Part shown: piece after piece, positions 8,789-19,198 of the stretch
How positions within the stretch are numbered: the stretch's first letter is position 1
Layout of the letters: each line of letters begins with the position of its first letter
From: Pseudomonadota bacterium
GTDB taxonomy: Bacteria > Pseudomonadota > Gammaproteobacteria > Burkholderiales > Gallionellaceae
Assembly (NCBI GenBank): GCA_021848465.1
Contig: JAJZUP010000002.1
Span: forward strand, 248,001 to 312,000
DNA length: 64,000 nucleotides
Direction of reading: 5' to 3'
Translations under genes and position numbers: made by a program
Notes under the pieces: model-generated
What the model saw: only the letters and a program-made list of their open reading frames with translations
Told to the model about the DNA's origin: nothing
Database searches by the model: none

Positions 8789-9955
8789 CTAACCTTTCGC
8801 CGCTGCACTGACAACCTTCTGCGCCGCATCCGCCATGTCGTTGCCGGAGATGATGGGCAGGCCGGATTCAGCCAGTATTTTCTTGCCTAGCTCCACATTG
8901 GTGCCTTCCAGCCGCACTACCAGCGGCACATTCAGACTCACCTCACGTGCTGCGGCCACGACCCCTTCAGCGATCACGTCACACTTCATGATGCCGCCGA
9001 AGATGTTGACCAGGATGGCCTTCAGGTGCGGATTCTTCAGCATCAGCTTGAACGCCTCGGTGACCTTCTCCTTGCTCGCACCGCCGCCTACGTCGAGGAA
9101 GTTGGCCGGACTGCCGCCATACAGCTTGATGATGTCCATGGTTGCCATTGCCAGTCCCGCACCATTCACCAGGCAGCCGATGTCACCATCGAGCGAGATA
9201 TAGGAAAGATCAAACCTCGACGCCTCAATCTCGGCCGGGTCCTCTTCATCCAGGTCGCGCATCGCCACAATCTCGGGGTGGCGAAACAGCGCATTGGAGT
9301 CGAAATTGAATTTGGCATCCAATGCAACAACGCGGTTGTCGGCAGTCAGGATCAGCGGGTTGATTTCAGCCAGCATCGCGTCCTTTTCCACAAACGCGCA
9401 ATACAGCCCTTGCAACACCTGCACCGCAGCAGCATTGGCCGCATCCGGAATGCCGATCGCACGCGCCGTATCGGCAGCCTGCGCAGCGGTCAGCCCGGCC
9501 GCGGGGTCGATGCGCACGGTGCGGATTTTTTCCGGGGAATGTTTGGCGACCTCTTCAATCTCCATGCCGCCTTCGCTGGAAGCCAGCAAGGCCACGCGCT
9601 GCGCCGCGCGATCCACCACCATGCCGACATAGAATTCCCTGGCGATCTGCGCGCCCTCTTCGACCAGCAGGCGGCGCACTTTCTGGCCTTGCGGGCCGGT
9701 CTGGTGCGTGACCAGCTGCATGCCGAGAATCTGCTGCGCAAAGCTGCGCACCTCGCCCAACGACTTCGCCACCTTCACGCCGCCGCCCTTGCCGCGCCCA
9801 CCGGCATGGATCTGGGCTTTCACCACCCAGACGCTGCCGCCGAGCTGCTGCGCGGCTGCGACAGCTTCTTCAACGCTGAAACACGGGCTCCCGCGCGGGG
9901 TAGTCACGCCGAATTCGCGCAGGATTTCCTTGCCTTGGTATTCGTGGATTTTCAT
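8789..9955 (-). CDS. sucC: Succinyl-CoA synthetase, beta subunit
   Basis: The track ORF is extended to 10207, but the true start is the ATG at 9955 ([12 protein letters not shown]). This gives 388 aa, the usual family length. The ATP-grasp domain includes [18 protein letters not shown] and [19 protein letters not shown]; the C-terminal ligase domain carries [11 protein letters not shown] and [11 protein letters not shown]. It lies 43 nt downstream of rfbD on the same strand, so sucCD could receive read-through from the rhamnose operon. No strong promoter was seen in that short gap. Confidence 0.97.
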   Translation of the reverse strand: MKIHEYQGKEILREFGVTTPRGSPCFSVEEAVAAAQQLGGSVWVVKAQIHAGGRGKGGGVKVAKSLGEVRSFAQQILGMQLVTHQTGPQGQKVRRLLVEEGAQIAREFYVGMVVDRAAQRVALLASSEGGMEIEEVAKHSPEKIRTVRIDPAAGLTAAQAADTARAIGIPDAANAAAVQVLQGLYCAFVEKDAMLAEINPLILTADNRVVALDAKFNFDSNALFRHPEIVAMRDLDEEDPAEIEASRFDLSYISLDGDIGCLVNGAGLAMATMDIIKLYGGSPANFLDVGGGASKEKVTEAFKLMLKNPHLKAILVNIFGGIMKCDVIAEGVVAAAREVSLNVPLVVRLEGTNVELGKKILAESGLPIISGNDMADAAQKVVSAAAKG

Positions 9956-9998
9956 AAGCACCCTAATAAAATGCAGTCGCCCAATATGCGCCGCCGAA

Positions 9999-10889
9999 TC
10001 AACCCTTGTTTTGTTCCTGCATGCACAGTTGCAGATTATCCAGCCAGTCCCCCGCCTGCAAGCCGAAAGCCTGGTACAGCTTGTCATTCGACAAGACCGA
10101 ATTCTTCGGGCGAACTGCCGGCGTGGGATAATCGGAAGACGGAATCGCCTGCAAATGCGGGGCCGGAGCAATTCCCGCAAGCCGAATGATCTCCGTGGCG
10201 AAACCATGCCAGGATACGCTGCCGGAAGAAGTCAGATGGTAAGTACCGGACAGATGCTGCCGGTTCGCCTCGCTGCTCCCGGGAGCATACAACTGGGCCA
10301 GCATCAGCGCCGTCACTTCTGCAAGTGAGCGGCACCAGGTCGGCGCCCCGATCTGGTCTGCAACGATGTTCATCTCGCTGCGCTCGCGCGCCAGCCGCAA
10401 CATGGTCAGCAGAAAATTTCGTCCGCGCATGCCATATACCCAACTGGTACGCAGGATCAGGTGAGCAGCCGCCGCCGCACGGATCGCCTGCTCCCCGGCC
10501 AGCTTGCTCTTGCCATACACGCTAAGCGGATTGGTTGCATCACCTTCCTGATACGCGCCGGCCTTGCTGCCGTCAAACACATAGTCGGTGGAAAAGTGCA
10601 CCAGGAAAGCGCCGCAACGCTTCGCCTCCTCGGCCAGCACCCCGGGTGCCGTACCATTGACCGCATAGGCCAGCTCAGGCTCGGATTCGGCTTTATCAAC
10701 GGCAGTGTAGGCCGCCGGATTCACAATGATATGCGGGGCAATCTCGCGCACCGTGCGCCGGATCGCATCCGCATCCGCCAGGTTCAGCGCCTGGCTATCC
10801 AGCGCAACCACCCGCCCCAGGGGAGCCAGGCTGCGTTGCAACTCCCAGCCCACCTGCCCGCCCTTTCCGGTCAACAGGATGCGTCTCAT
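9999..10889 (-). CDS. rfbD: dTDP-4-dehydrorhamnose reductase
   Basis: A 296-aa SDR enzyme catalysing the last step to dTDP-L-rhamnose, NAD(P)H reduction of the 4-keto sugar. It has the nucleotide-binding start [22 protein letters not shown], and the catalytic YGKSKLAGE (YxxxK). Its start overlaps the rfbC stop by 4 nt (ATGA), indicating coupled translation. It ends the rfbB-A-C-D operon. The product feeds rhamnose-containing polysaccharide; no glycosyltransferase is in this window. Confidence 0.95.
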   Translation of the reverse strand: MRRILLTGKGGQVGWELQRSLAPLGRVVALDSQALNLADADAIRRTVREIAPHIIVNPAAYTAVDKAESEPELAYAVNGTAPGVLAEEAKRCGAFLVHFSTDYVFDGSKAGAYQEGDATNPLSVYGKSKLAGEQAIRAAAAAHLILRTSWVYGMRGRNFLLTMLRLARERSEMNIVADQIGAPTWCRSLAEVTALMLAQLYAPGSSEANRQHLSGTYHLTSSGSVSWHGFATEIIRLAGIAPAPHLQAIPSSDYPTPAVRPKNSVLSNDKLYQAFGLQAGDWLDNLQLCMQEQNKG

Positions 10890-11440
10890 GCAAACACCTC
10901 AGCGTCGCCCAAACGCTTGCCGACCTGGTCTTTCGCGGAAAGAACCGGCTCAGCCCCACCGAGCGGCCAATCGATCCCGATATCCGGATCGTCCCAGACA
11001 ATCGTGCGCTCAAACTCCGGCGCATAATAGTCCGTCGTTTTATAGAGAAATTCGGCAGATTCACTGAGCACGACAAAGCCATGCGCAAAGCCGGGTGGAA
11101 CCCAGAACATGCGCTTGTTCTCCGCCGAAAGCGTCAGGCCAACCCATTTGCCGAAAGTCGGCGAACTCTTGCGGATATCAACCGCCACATCGAATACTTC
11201 GCCAGCCACCACGCGCACCAATTTCCCCTGTGTCTGGCGGATCTGGTAATGCAATCCGCGCAGCACATGGCGCGCCGATTTCGAATGGTTGTCCTGTACG
11301 AATTCGGCCGTCACCCCGGTCAGTTCGGCAAACTGACGTTTATTGAAGCTTTCGTAGAAAAAGCCGCGTTCATCGCCGAACACTTTGGGCTCGACAATCA
11401 GCAAGTCAGGGATTTCCGTGGCGATGACGCGCATGTTCAA
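10886..11440 (-). CDS. rfbC: dTDP-4-dehydrorhamnose 3,5-epimerase
   Basis: A 184-aa cupin-fold epimerase acting on dTDP-4-keto-6-deoxyglucose. Typical motifs are [22 protein letters not shown] with the catalytic His, and [10 protein letters not shown]. Length fits the family. It overlaps both neighbours (rfbA and rfbD) by 4 nt. All four dTDP-rhamnose genes are complete, so the pathway is expected to work. Confidence 0.96.
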   Translation of the reverse strand: MNMRVIATEIPDLLIVEPKVFGDERGFFYESFNKRQFAELTGVTAEFVQDNHSKSARHVLRGLHYQIRQTQGKLVRVVAGEVFDVAVDIRKSSPTFGKWVGLTLSAENKRMFWVPPGFAHGFVVLSESAEFLYKTTDYYAPEFERTIVWDDPDIGIDWPLGGAEPVLSAKDQVGKRLGDAEVFA

Positions 11441-12312
11441 AACGCCCGGTCTTCCAGTAACCCGAGCAGATAGCGTCCGTATGCGCTCTTGTTCAACGGC
11501 TGCGCCAACTGCTGCAACTGCTCGGCGGAGATGTACCCCTTGCGGAAGGCGATTTCCTCGGGGCAGGCAATCTTCATGCCCTGACGCTTTTCCAGCGTCT
11601 CCACGAACGCGCCGGCTTCCAGCAACGATTCGTGCGTCCCTGTATCCAGCCAGGCATAGCCGCGCCCCATCACCTGCACATCCAGGTCGCCGCGCTCCAG
11701 GTAAATCTGGTTCACCGTCGTGATCTCGAGTTCGCCGCGGGCCGATGGCTTGATCGATTTGGCAATCCCGACCACATCGTTATCGTAGAAATACAGGCCG
11801 GTGACGGCATAGTTCGATTTCGGCTTGAGCGGCTTTTCTTCAATGCTCAATGCGCGTCCTTGCGCATCAAATTCAACGACGCCATAACGCTCCGGATCCT
11901 GCACATGATAGGCAAACACGGTTCCGCCTTTACGCTTGGCAACCGCTGAGCTCAGCAAGCGGTCAAACCCGTGTCCGTAGTAGATATTGTCCCCCAGCAC
12001 CAGCGAGCAGCAGGCATTGCCGATGAACGATTCACCGATGATGAACGCTTGCGCCAGGCCGTCAGGGGAGGGCTGCACTGCATAGGAGAAATTCAGGCCC
12101 CATTGGTTGCCGTCACCCAGCAGCTTCTGGAACAGCGGGATGTCCTGCGGCGTGGAAATAACCAGGATGTCGCGTATTCCTGCCAGCATCAGGGTGGTCA
12201 GCGGATGGTAAATCATCGGCTTGTCGTATACCGGCAGCAGTTGCTTGGATACCGCCTGGGTAACCGGGTACAGGCGCGTGCCCGATCCTCCGGCCAGAAT
12301 GATTCCCTTCAT
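11437..12312 (-). CDS. rfbA: Glucose-1-phosphate thymidylyltransferase
   Basis: A 291-aa nucleotidyltransferase making dTDP-glucose from dTTP and glucose-1-phosphate, the first step to dTDP-rhamnose. The start [16 protein letters not shown] holds the pyrophosphorylase signature; [10 protein letters not shown] and [10 protein letters not shown] follow. The track ORF begins at 12582, but the ATG at 12312 has AGGAG upstream and overlaps the rfbB stop by 4 nt. The length matches the short RmlA class. Confidence 0.96.
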   Translation of the reverse strand: MKGIILAGGSGTRLYPVTQAVSKQLLPVYDKPMIYHPLTTLMLAGIRDILVISTPQDIPLFQKLLGDGNQWGLNFSYAVQPSPDGLAQAFIIGESFIGNACCSLVLGDNIYYGHGFDRLLSSAVAKRKGGTVFAYHVQDPERYGVVEFDAQGRALSIEEKPLKPKSNYAVTGLYFYDNDVVGIAKSIKPSARGELEITTVNQIYLERGDLDVQVMGRGYAWLDTGTHESLLEAGAFVETLEKRQGMKIACPEEIAFRKGYISAEQLQQLAQPLNKSAYGRYLLGLLEDRAF

Positions 12313-13376
12313 GCTGCACTCCTGTTGCCATAGTTTTGCTGCATCCACTGCTGGTACTCGCCGCTGGTCACCCCGCGCACCCAGTCGCCATGCGCGAGAT
12401 ACCACTCGACGGTCTTGCGCAGGCCGCTGGCAAAAGTCTCCTGCGGTTTCCAGCCCAGCTCGCGCTCGATTTTTCCGGCATCGATCGCATAACGTTTGTC
12501 GTGCCCGGGACGATCCTGTACGAACGTAATCAACTGTGCATGCGGCGCCTGCCCGGGATGCAATTCGTCCAGGATGGTGCATATTGCCTGCACGACTTCA
12601 AGATTGGTTTTCTCGTTCCAGCCGCCGATATTGTAGGTCTCGCCAAGCCGCCCCTTTTCCAGCACCAGGCGCAACGCGCGCGCATGGTCGTCCACATACA
12701 GCCAGTCGCGCACATTGTCGCCCTTGCCATAGACAGGCAGAGGTTTGCCGTCGAGCGCATTCAGGATGACCAGCGGGATCAGTTTTTCCGGGAAATGGTA
12801 AGGGCCATAATTGTTGGAGCAGTTGGTGGTCACCACCGGCAAGCCATAGGTGTGGTGCCAGGCGCGCACCAGATAGTCGGACGATGCTTTGCTGGCCGAA
12901 TAGGGGGAATTCGGTTCATAGGCCGTTTTTTCGGTGAAATACCCGCTCGCACCGAGGCTGCCATACACTTCGTCGGTGGAAATATGGTGAAAACGGAATG
13001 CGGCCTTGCGCGAAGTATCGAGCGCACTCCAGTAGTTGCGCGCGGCCTCCAGCAAGGTATAGGTGCCGACAATATTGGTCTGGATGAAATCAGCCGGCCC
13101 GCTGATCGAGCGATCCACGTGCGATTCCGCAGCCAGGTGCATGACGGCATCCGGCTGGTGCTCGCGAAAAATCCGCGCCATTGCTGCCGCATCGCAAATA
13201 TCGTGATGTTCGAATATATAGCGCGAACTGCCGGAAACCGCAGCCAGCGATTGCAGGTTGCCCGCATAGGTCAGCTTGTCGACATTGACGACCTTGCATT
13301 GCGTTTCAGCCATGAACTGGCGTACTACCGCCGATCCGATGAACCCCGCACCGCCTGTAATAAGGATGGTTTGCAT
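12309..13376 (-). CDS. rfbB: dTDP-glucose 4,6-dehydratase
   Basis: A 355-aa extended SDR that converts dTDP-glucose to dTDP-4-keto-6-deoxyglucose with bound NAD. It has the [12 protein letters not shown] nucleotide-binding loop, the STDEVYG motif and catalytic YSASKASSD (YxxxK). It is first in the rfbB-A-C-D operon, about 95 nt from the end of the tRNA-Thr hairpin terminator. Length is normal. Confidence 0.96.
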   Translation of the reverse strand: MQTILITGGAGFIGSAVVRQFMAETQCKVVNVDKLTYAGNLQSLAAVSGSSRYIFEHHDICDAAAMARIFREHQPDAVMHLAAESHVDRSISGPADFIQTNIVGTYTLLEAARNYWSALDTSRKAAFRFHHISTDEVYGSLGASGYFTEKTAYEPNSPYSASKASSDYLVRAWHHTYGLPVVTTNCSNNYGPYHFPEKLIPLVILNALDGKPLPVYGKGDNVRDWLYVDDHARALRLVLEKGRLGETYNIGGWNEKTNLEVVQAICTILDELHPGQAPHAQLITFVQDRPGHDKRYAIDAGKIERELGWKPQETFASGLRKTVEWYLAHGDWVRGVTSGEYQQWMQQNYGNRSAA

Positions 13377-13471
13377 ATTGAACGCTTGTTTGATCCTGTT
13401 GGCCGAATTCTACAACATCGCGCCATTTTCCCGGCACGCATCCGCTCTCGGTACCTCTCCAAAATACAGAA

Positions 13472-13493
13472 GGCCACTGCAAACGCAGTGGCC
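13472..13493 (-). terminator. Hairpin terminator after tRNA-Thr
   Basis: GGCCACTGC and GCAGTGGCC form a perfect 9-bp stem around a 4-nt loop. On the minus strand it is followed by a U-rich stretch (TTCTGTATTTT). It lies 8 nt past the tRNA 3' end, as expected for a rho-independent end of the tRNA transcript. Confidence 0.8.
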
Positions 13494-13500
13494 CTCGGAT

Positions 13501-13576
13501 TGGTGCCGCTTGCCGGATTCGAACTGGCGACCTACCGCTTACAAGGCGGTTGCTCTACCAACTGAGCTAAAGCGGC
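13501..13576 (-). tRNA. tRNA-Thr (anticodon TGT)
   Basis: A 76-nt cloverleaf on the minus strand. The acceptor GCCGCTT pairs with AAGCGGC, the D-arm is AGCTCAGTTGGTAGAGC, the anticodon stem-loop ACCGC-CTTGTAA-GCGGT gives anticodon TGT, and the T-arm contains GTTCGAATC. The CCA end is encoded. It reads threonine ACA codons. It has its own promoter and terminator and lies between rfbB and mdh. Confidence 0.96.
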
Positions 13577-13652
13577 GGAAAAGCTGGATGTATCGAGGAA
13601 ACGCAAGACATCGCGAACGATGAAAGATGCAGCTACTCGGGAAACGGCGCGC

Positions 13653-13681
13653 ATTATACATGCACGAACCGATTTCACCAA
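13653..13681 (-). promoter_or_regulatory. Sigma70-type promoter of tRNA-Thr
   Basis: On the minus strand TTGGTG, a 17-nt spacer and a consensus TATAAT, followed by the GC-rich discriminator GCGCGCC. That discriminator is typical of stable-RNA promoters under stringent control. Predicted transcription begins about 70 nt before the tRNA. Confidence 0.75.
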
Positions 13682-13773
13682 ACGCTCTTGACCGGATCGC
13701 TTGCAGCCATGCCTTTGCCTGAATCGCAAAGACTGGCAGAATGCCTGCACCCCATGTTCAGGAGGAAAGCCGC

Positions 13774-14766
13774 ATGAAAGCCCCCATCCGTGTCGCCATC
13801 ACCGGAGCCGCCGGACAAATCGGTTACAGCCTGCTGTTCCGCATCGCCAACGGCGATATGCTCGGGCGTGAACAGCCTGTCATCCTGCAACTGCTCGATA
13901 TTCCCGCGGCCCAGCAAGCCCTGCGCGGCGTCGCCATGGAACTGGAGGATTGCGCCTTCCCCAACCTGCAACAGGTGATTTGCAGCGACGACCCGCGTGT
14001 CGCCTTCCGCGATGCCGAAGTCGTACTGATGGTCGGCGCCAGACCGCGCAGCAAGGGCATGGAACGCAAGGATCTGCTTGAAGCCAACGGGGCAATCTTT
14101 TCCGAACAGGGCCGCATCCTGAACGAGGTCGCAGCGCGCCACGTCAAGGTACTGGTGGTCGGCAATCCGGCCAACACCAATGCGCTGATCGCGATGAGGA
14201 ACGCCCCCGATCTGGACCCGCGCAACTTCAGCGCCATGATGCGGCTGGATCACAACCGCGCCATTACCCAGGTCGCGCTCAAGCTGTTCCAGCCCATCCA
14301 GGACATCAAGAAAATGGTGATCTGGGGCAACCATTCCGGCACGCAGTTTCCCGATTTGTCGCACGCCGAAATCCGTGGCCGTAAAGTCATCGACATCCTG
14401 CGCCAGAACGGCTGGGAAGACTGGGCCGAAAATGCATTCATCCCGACCGTGCAAAAACGCGGTGCCGCCGTCATCGAAGCGCGCGGGCTATCGAGCGCGG
14501 CCAGCGCGGCCAATGCCGCGATTGCCCATGTGCATGACTGGCTGCTGCACTCCCACCACAACGACTGGGTCACCATGAGCGTCCCATCGGACGGCAGCTA
14601 CGGCATCCCGGAAGGCGTGATGTATGGTTTTCCGGTGACCTGCCGCAACGGCCATTACACCATCGTCAAAGACCTGCCACTGACCGAACTGGGCCGCAAG
14701 CACATGTTGGACAGCCATCAGGAGCTGCTTGACGAACGCGAGCATGTAAAACACTTGCTGGTTTGA
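13774..14766 (+). CDS. mdh: Malate dehydrogenase
   Basis: A 330-aa NAD-dependent TCA-cycle enzyme converting malate to oxaloacetate. It has the Rossmann loop [11 protein letters not shown], the substrate arginines in [22 protein letters not shown], and the catalytic His in [12 protein letters not shown]. The track start at 13741 is too early. The ATG at 13774 follows GGAGGA by 7 nt and gives the normal length of the cytosolic-like MDH class found in many betaproteobacteria. Confidence 0.96.
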   Translation: MKAPIRVAITGAAGQIGYSLLFRIANGDMLGREQPVILQLLDIPAAQQALRGVAMELEDCAFPNLQQVICSDDPRVAFRDAEVVLMVGARPRSKGMERKDLLEANGAIFSEQGRILNEVAARHVKVLVVGNPANTNALIAMRNAPDLDPRNFSAMMRLDHNRAITQVALKLFQPIQDIKKMVIWGNHSGTQFPDLSHAEIRGRKVIDILRQNGWEDWAENAFIPTVQKRGAAVIEARGLSSAASAANAAIAHVHDWLLHSHHNDWVTMSVPSDGSYGIPEGVMYGFPVTCRNGHYTIVKDLPLTELGRKHMLDSHQELLDEREHVKHLLV

Positions 14767-14906
14767 AAAAACACTTCCCCTTACTGGGAGCGCGGTTTCA
14801 GGCCTATATACTCGGCTTGAATATATACGCCATCATTCCAGTTGTTCGCCCTTGCAATCGCAGGCAAAATCGCCCGATTCAGCAATCCCGAACCCGCCCT
14901 GCAACC

Positions 14907-17405
14907 ATGCACTTGAACATTCGCGCAGCCCACCTCCTGTCCTTGTGTTTCGGCATCATTGCCTTTCCCGCTCAGGCCGCCGAAAGCGTCCGGCTGCAGT
15001 TGAATGGCACGCACTCATTCGAGTATGCAGGTTATTATGCCGCACAGGAAAAAGGGTTCTACCGCGATGCCGGCCTGGACGTAGAGCTGCAGGAAAAGAA
15101 CACGCCGCAAGGCCCGACCGCCGTGGTAACCGGCGGACAGGCCCAATTCGGCGTCGGCAACAGCGGATTGATACTTGCGCGCGCAGCCGGCAAGCCGGTG
15201 GTCGTACTGGCCGTTATTTTTCAGCACTCCCCTCTCGCCCTTTACACAGCCACATCCATCAGCAACCCGCACCAGCTTGCCGGCAGCACAACCCTGCTGG
15301 GCCCACAGTCGAGCGAACTGCTTGCCTACCTGCGCTTCCTGGGCGTTCCGCCCGGACATATCCAGCAACAGGAAACCTCCCCCGGCAGCCAGGATCTCGG
15401 CGGCGGAAAAATCCAGGCCATGTGCGGACTGGTCTGGAGAACCCCGGAGCAATTGCAGTCAGCCAATATTGACTACCATTCCTTCAGCCCGCACGACTTG
15501 GGCATGGACTTTTACGGCGACAACCTGTTCACCACCGAACAGGAAATACGGAATCACCCGCATCGCGTTGAGGCTTTCCTGAAAGCCAGCCTGCAAGGCT
15601 GGCGCTATGCAAGTGAACACCCCCGGGAAGTCGCCGAACTGATCCAGAAAAACCATGCACCGGGCAGCTCCCTGATCTCCCTGCAACTGGAGGCGGCCCG
15701 GATCATCCCGCTGCTGCAAACGGATATTTACGATATCGGGCACTCCAGCCCTGCGCGCTGGCAACAGATTGCCGAAATCTACGCCAATGCCAACATGATG
15801 CCGCACCGCCAGCCTCTCAACAACTTCATCTACGACCCACAGTCCAGCAAAGACACCTGGCTCTATCGCGGTGTGGGTCTGGCACTTGCCCTGCTGTTGC
15901 TGGTCAGCGTCACCGCCCTGTTCATTTTCCGCATCAACCGCAAACTCACCTTGAGCATCCGCAAAATGGAAGGCCTGCACCAGCAAGAACAAGCGCGCGG
16001 CCATGCCATGGAGTTGCTGGCGAAAGACGCACCGCTGGCCGAGGTGCTTGCTGCCATCGTGAAATGCGTCGAAGCCGAAGAGCAGGGTTCGCTGTGCTCC
16101 ATCCTGCTGATGGACGAAGACGGCAAACACCTGCATGTTGCAGCGGCCCCCAGCCTGCCATTTTTTTATAATCAGGCCATCGACAACCTTGAGATCGGCT
16201 TCAATGTCGGCTCCTGTGGAACCACGGCCTACCTGGGAAAACGCACCATAGTCAGCAATATCCTCGAACACCCGAGCTGGGCCGACTACAAGGAGCTGGC
16301 TGCCGAGGCCGGGCTGGGCTCATGTTGGTCCGAGCCGATCCTGTCGTCCTCCGGAAAAGTGCTCGGCACCTTCGCCATTTACCATCACACGCCGCACCAG
16401 CCGGGGGATCAGGACATTGAACGCATTGAGCGCGCCGCCAATCTGGCCCAGATTGCCATCGAAACCAGTTACACCAAGCAAGCCCTGCTGAGCAGCGATA
16501 AACTGCTGTCGAAAATATCCGCCGAAGTTCCCGGCATCATCTTCCAGTTGCGCCGCCACCCGGACGGCCGCTACAGCTTTCCGTTCATCAGCGAAGCCGT
16601 GCGCAAGATGTACGGGCTGGCGCCCGAGCAACTGCGCAAGGACGCCACCGCCTTCTTCCAGCTCAAACATCCGGATGATGCCGGCCACCTGATGGAGTCC
16701 GTGGAAACCTCCGCGCAAAACCTGGCACGCTGGCACATTGAATACCGCGTCATCCTGCCCGGCCAGGGCACCCGCTGGCGCTTGGCCGATGCGCAACCGG
16801 AAAAATTCGATGACGGCAGCACGCTCTGGCACGGCATCATCAGCGACATCACCGAACGCAAGCAGACGGACGAACGCATCCAGCACATGGCGCAGTACGA
16901 TGCCCTCACCGACCTGCCGAACCGCGCCCTGTTCAGCGACCGCCTGCAACGCGCGCTGGCCGCTGCCAAGCGCAACCGCACGCGTTTTGCCCTGCTGTTC
17001 CTGGACTTCGATAAATTCAAGCCAATCAATGACACGCTCGGCCATGCCGTCGGCGACATCCTGCTGCAGCGCGCCGCCGGCCGCATGCAGCGCTGCATGC
17101 GCGAATCGGACACCATCGCCCGCATTGGCGGTGACGAGTTCGTCGTACTGCTGCCGCTCATCGAAAACCAGCAGGACACCACTTTCGCGGCTGAGAAAAT
17201 CCGCATGGCAATCGAGCAACCGTTCGAGATCGAAGGCCATGAGCTCGAAATCAGCTGCAGCATAGGCATTGCCATCTACCCACAGCATGGCGAGAACGAA
17301 ATCGACCTCTCCAAGCACGCCGATATCGCGATGTATTATGCCAAGCAAGGCGGACGCAACACCGTGGTGATCTACCATCACGGCATGCACGAAATCGTTC
17401 AGTAA
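14907..17405 (+). CDS. Diguanylate cyclase with periplasmic NMT1-like sensor, GAF and PAS
   Basis: An 832-aa membrane signalling protein predicted to make cyclic di-GMP. A signal peptide (about 1-24, ending AQA) precedes an NMT1/THI5-like solute-binding domain (about 27-315; EYAGYYAAQEKGFYRDAGLDV), one transmembrane helix (about 320-342), GAF (about 370-525), PAS (about 530-650) and GGDEF (about 665-830). The GGDEF motif is intact near residue 740, and RESD five residues upstream forms an inhibitory I-site. No EAL domain follows. The track start (TTG, 14763) would place extra residues before the signal peptide, so I chose the ATG at 14907, though no ribosome site is obvious. NMT1-type domains bind pyrimidine or similar small ligands; the ligand here is unknown. 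Confidence 0.85.
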   Translation: MHLNIRAAHLLSLCFGIIAFPAQAAESVRLQLNGTHSFEYAGYYAAQEKGFYRDAGLDVELQEKNTPQGPTAVVTGGQAQFGVGNSGLILARAAGKPVVVLAVIFQHSPLALYTATSISNPHQLAGSTTLLGPQSSELLAYLRFLGVPPGHIQQQETSPGSQDLGGGKIQAMCGLVWRTPEQLQSANIDYHSFSPHDLGMDFYGDNLFTTEQEIRNHPHRVEAFLKASLQGWRYASEHPREVAELIQKNHAPGSSLISLQLEAARIIPLLQTDIYDIGHSSPARWQQIAEIYANANMMPHRQPLNNFIYDPQSSKDTWLYRGVGLALALLLLVSVTALFIFRINRKLTLSIRKMEGLHQQEQARGHAMELLAKDAPLAEVLAAIVKCVEAEEQGSLCSILLMDEDGKHLHVAAAPSLPFFYNQAIDNLEIGFNVGSCGTTAYLGKRTIVSNILEHPSWADYKELAAEAGLGSCWSEPILSSSGKVLGTFAIYHHTPHQPGDQDIERIERAANLAQIAIETSYTKQALLSSDKLLSKISAEVPGIIFQLRRHPDGRYSFPFISEAVRKMYGLAPEQLRKDATAFFQLKHPDDAGHLMESVETSAQNLARWHIEYRVILPGQGTRWRLADAQPEKFDDGSTLWHGIISDITERKQTDERIQHMAQYDALTDLPNRALFSDRLQRALAAAKRNRTRFALLFLDFDKFKPINDTLGHAVGDILLQRAAGRMQRCMRESDTIARIGGDEFVVLLPLIENQQDTTFAAEKIRMAIEQPFEIEGHELEISCSIGIAIYPQHGENEIDLSKHADIAMYYAKQGGRNTVVIYHHGMHEIVQ

Positions 17406-17409
17406 GGGA

Positions 17410-18603
17410 TCAGGCGGCGCAGCGCACCAGCGCAAAACCGCCGCCTGGCGTGCGGAAGTTCGTGGTCTGCCCCTGATACAGGCGTGCCGCAGCCAGTTGC
17501 AGTTTCCCGGCATACACATAGCAGCGCACATCGAATTTAAGCTGCTGCGACACACCGTCCACCATCACTGCGCACTCGCCCGGCGCCGCCAGTTGCTGCG
17601 CGACATAGCCGCCCTGCAGCACCTCGTCGAACACGCGCCGCGTCATCTTGTCGCCGCGATAGGCGCCTTTCGCGCCATAGCCCGACACCGGCTTGAAAAA
17701 CCATTGCTTGCGCTCGCTCCACCATTGCTCGGCATCGTTTGCAGCCACCAGTCGCGTCTGCGGAATGCCCTGCTGCAACACTGCAATCGTCGCAGCATCC
17801 GCACCCAGCGCCTGCAACGCCGCAGCATCAGTCAGCCGAGCCAGGTTGCGTTTGTCCGCATAACGCAGATAGTTGTCCGGGTGAGGCGTCACGACCACCT
17901 GGCTGTTGCGCAAGGCACTCAGCAAAGCCGGGTAATTCGCCAGGGAGAAATCCGTGAGGCGGTTATAAACCAGGTCAATCCGGTCATTGCCTACATACAG
18001 GCCGTCCGCCCGTGCCGCCAACTCCACCGGATCGGCAATCACGGCACGCATGCCGGCTTGCTCGAACATCTGCTGCGCCAACACGAATTCCGGATACAGG
18101 TATTGCTCTGAAGGTTGCTCATCCACGATGGCGACCGTGCCCAGCGGCGCGGCACCGCGCTCCAGCCGCCACTCGGTGAAAAACATGTCGAGCAGGAGTT
18201 GCCCAAGGTTTTCACTGGCGACGACTGCGCCGAGCGCCGGAACATAAGCCTGGCTTTTCAGCAGCAAGGCATTCAGGAAAGCACCGCCCGCATTGGTATT
18301 GATTTCGATCAAGTGCGCGCCATGCTCATTCAGGTGGAAATCGTAACCGTAAAATACGCCGTGGCAACGAGCCTCCGTTTCGGCTTTCGCCCAGCCCGGC
18401 AGATGCACCACGCGCTCCACCGCCGCAATCACCGCCTCCATCTGGCTCAGTTGCGCCGCTGAAATTTCCACCTGTGTCGCGGCAAACAAATTCGCATGAC
18501 GCGCGGAAAGACTACTGTGAAAGGTGCTGCCTTGCTGGCGTATGGCCAACTCCAGCGCAACGCGATCGAGCGGCGCCGCCCCTGCGGCCGCGCTACTTGG
18601 CAT
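17410..18603 (-). CDS. ATP-grasp-like protein of unknown substrate
   Basis: A 397-aa protein without a named family in my view. Motifs suggest an ATP-grasp ligase fold: HLIEINTNAGGAFLN early, FKPVSGYGAKGAYRGDK (a phosphate-binding-type loop), GGYVAQQL, and FDVRCYVYAGKL near the C-terminus. There is no signal peptide. Its ATG overlaps the stop of the upstream chalcone-isomerase-like gene by 11 nt, so translation is probably coupled. Its stop lies 4 nt from the convergent diguanylate cyclase stop. It could ligate or modify a peptide or small acid, but I cannot name the substrate. Confidence 0.6.
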   Translation of the reverse strand: MPSSAAAGAAPLDRVALELAIRQQGSTFHSSLSARHANLFAATQVEISAAQLSQMEAVIAAVERVVHLPGWAKAETEARCHGVFYGYDFHLNEHGAHLIEINTNAGGAFLNALLLKSQAYVPALGAVVASENLGQLLLDMFFTEWRLERGAAPLGTVAIVDEQPSEQYLYPEFVLAQQMFEQAGMRAVIADPVELAARADGLYVGNDRIDLVYNRLTDFSLANYPALLSALRNSQVVVTPHPDNYLRYADKRNLARLTDAAALQALGADAATIAVLQQGIPQTRLVAANDAEQWWSERKQWFFKPVSGYGAKGAYRGDKMTRRVFDEVLQGGYVAQQLAAPGECAVMVDGVSQQLKFDVRCYVYAGKLQLAAARLYQGQTTNFRTPGGGFALVRCAA

Positions 18604-19195
18604 TGGCCGGCTGCCCCAGCAGCTTGCCTTTCAGGTCAAACTGGGCCGGCTGCACGCCCAGCCACACCAGCAGGAAGGCACGCATGAAATCGGGGTCCGC
18701 GATGTTCCCGAGCGGCTTCCCGTTCATGCTGATACGCATGCCCTTGGCCGGCTGGTAGTCCACTGAAAGCACGTCTTCCTTCCTGAACTCCTTGACCCCA
18801 TCGAACAGCGCAGCAAACTGCTTCCAGCTCGCGTCCAGCTTCTTCAGGTCGTCGGCCGCCATGTTTTCCGACATCAGCTTGTAGGTGGCATCCAGCAGTT
18901 GCTCGCTGGTCACCTTGATGCCGAGCGGCGTGAGGAACCAAATCGTGACATTCTTGCTGCGCCCCGCATCCAGCACCTCCGCCACCGTGTGCCGGTTATC
19001 CGGCATGTACAAGGCGATGACATAGACATCGATGATGCCGGCCATGAAGCGCGAACCCGCGCCGTTCAGCACCAGCGGCAGCTCGCCCATCTGCATCTTT
19101 TCCGGCACGCGCACCCCGGCGATCTCCAGCGCTCCGGCATTCAAACTCAGGCACAACAAACAGGCCGCAACCAGCATCCGTTTCATCTGTTTCAT
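18593..19195 (-). CDS. Exported chalcone-isomerase-like protein (copy 1)
   Basis: A 200-aa protein with a cleavable signal peptide (MLVAACLLCLSLNAGALE). The mature part matches the bacterial chalcone-isomerase-like family: an early ALEIAGVRVPEKMQ, FMAGIIDVYVIALYM, and a late MRAFLLVWLGVQP. Members share the CHI fold but usually lack plant flavonoid activity; fatty-acid or small-ligand binding has been suggested for related folds. It is next to a second family member and overlaps the ATP-grasp-like gene. It probably acts in the periplasm; the function is unknown. Confidence 0.75.
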   Translation of the reverse strand: MKQMKRMLVAACLLCLSLNAGALEIAGVRVPEKMQMGELPLVLNGAGSRFMAGIIDVYVIALYMPDNRHTVAEVLDAGRSKNVTIWFLTPLGIKVTSEQLLDATYKLMSENMAADDLKKLDASWKQFAALFDGVKEFRKEDVLSVDYQPAKGMRISMNGKPLGNIADPDFMRAFLLVWLGVQPAQFDLKGKLLGQPANAK

Positions 19196-19198
19196 CCT

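Noticed and set aside
8835-10189. Long plus-strand ORFs opposite sucC
   Set aside because: Shadows of the GC-rich sucC reading frame; His/Arg-rich composition typical of antisense frames.
14763-14906. N-terminal extension of the sensor diguanylate cyclase
   Set aside because: It would start from TTG overlapping mdh and bury the signal peptide; the later ATG gives a normal exported N-terminus.
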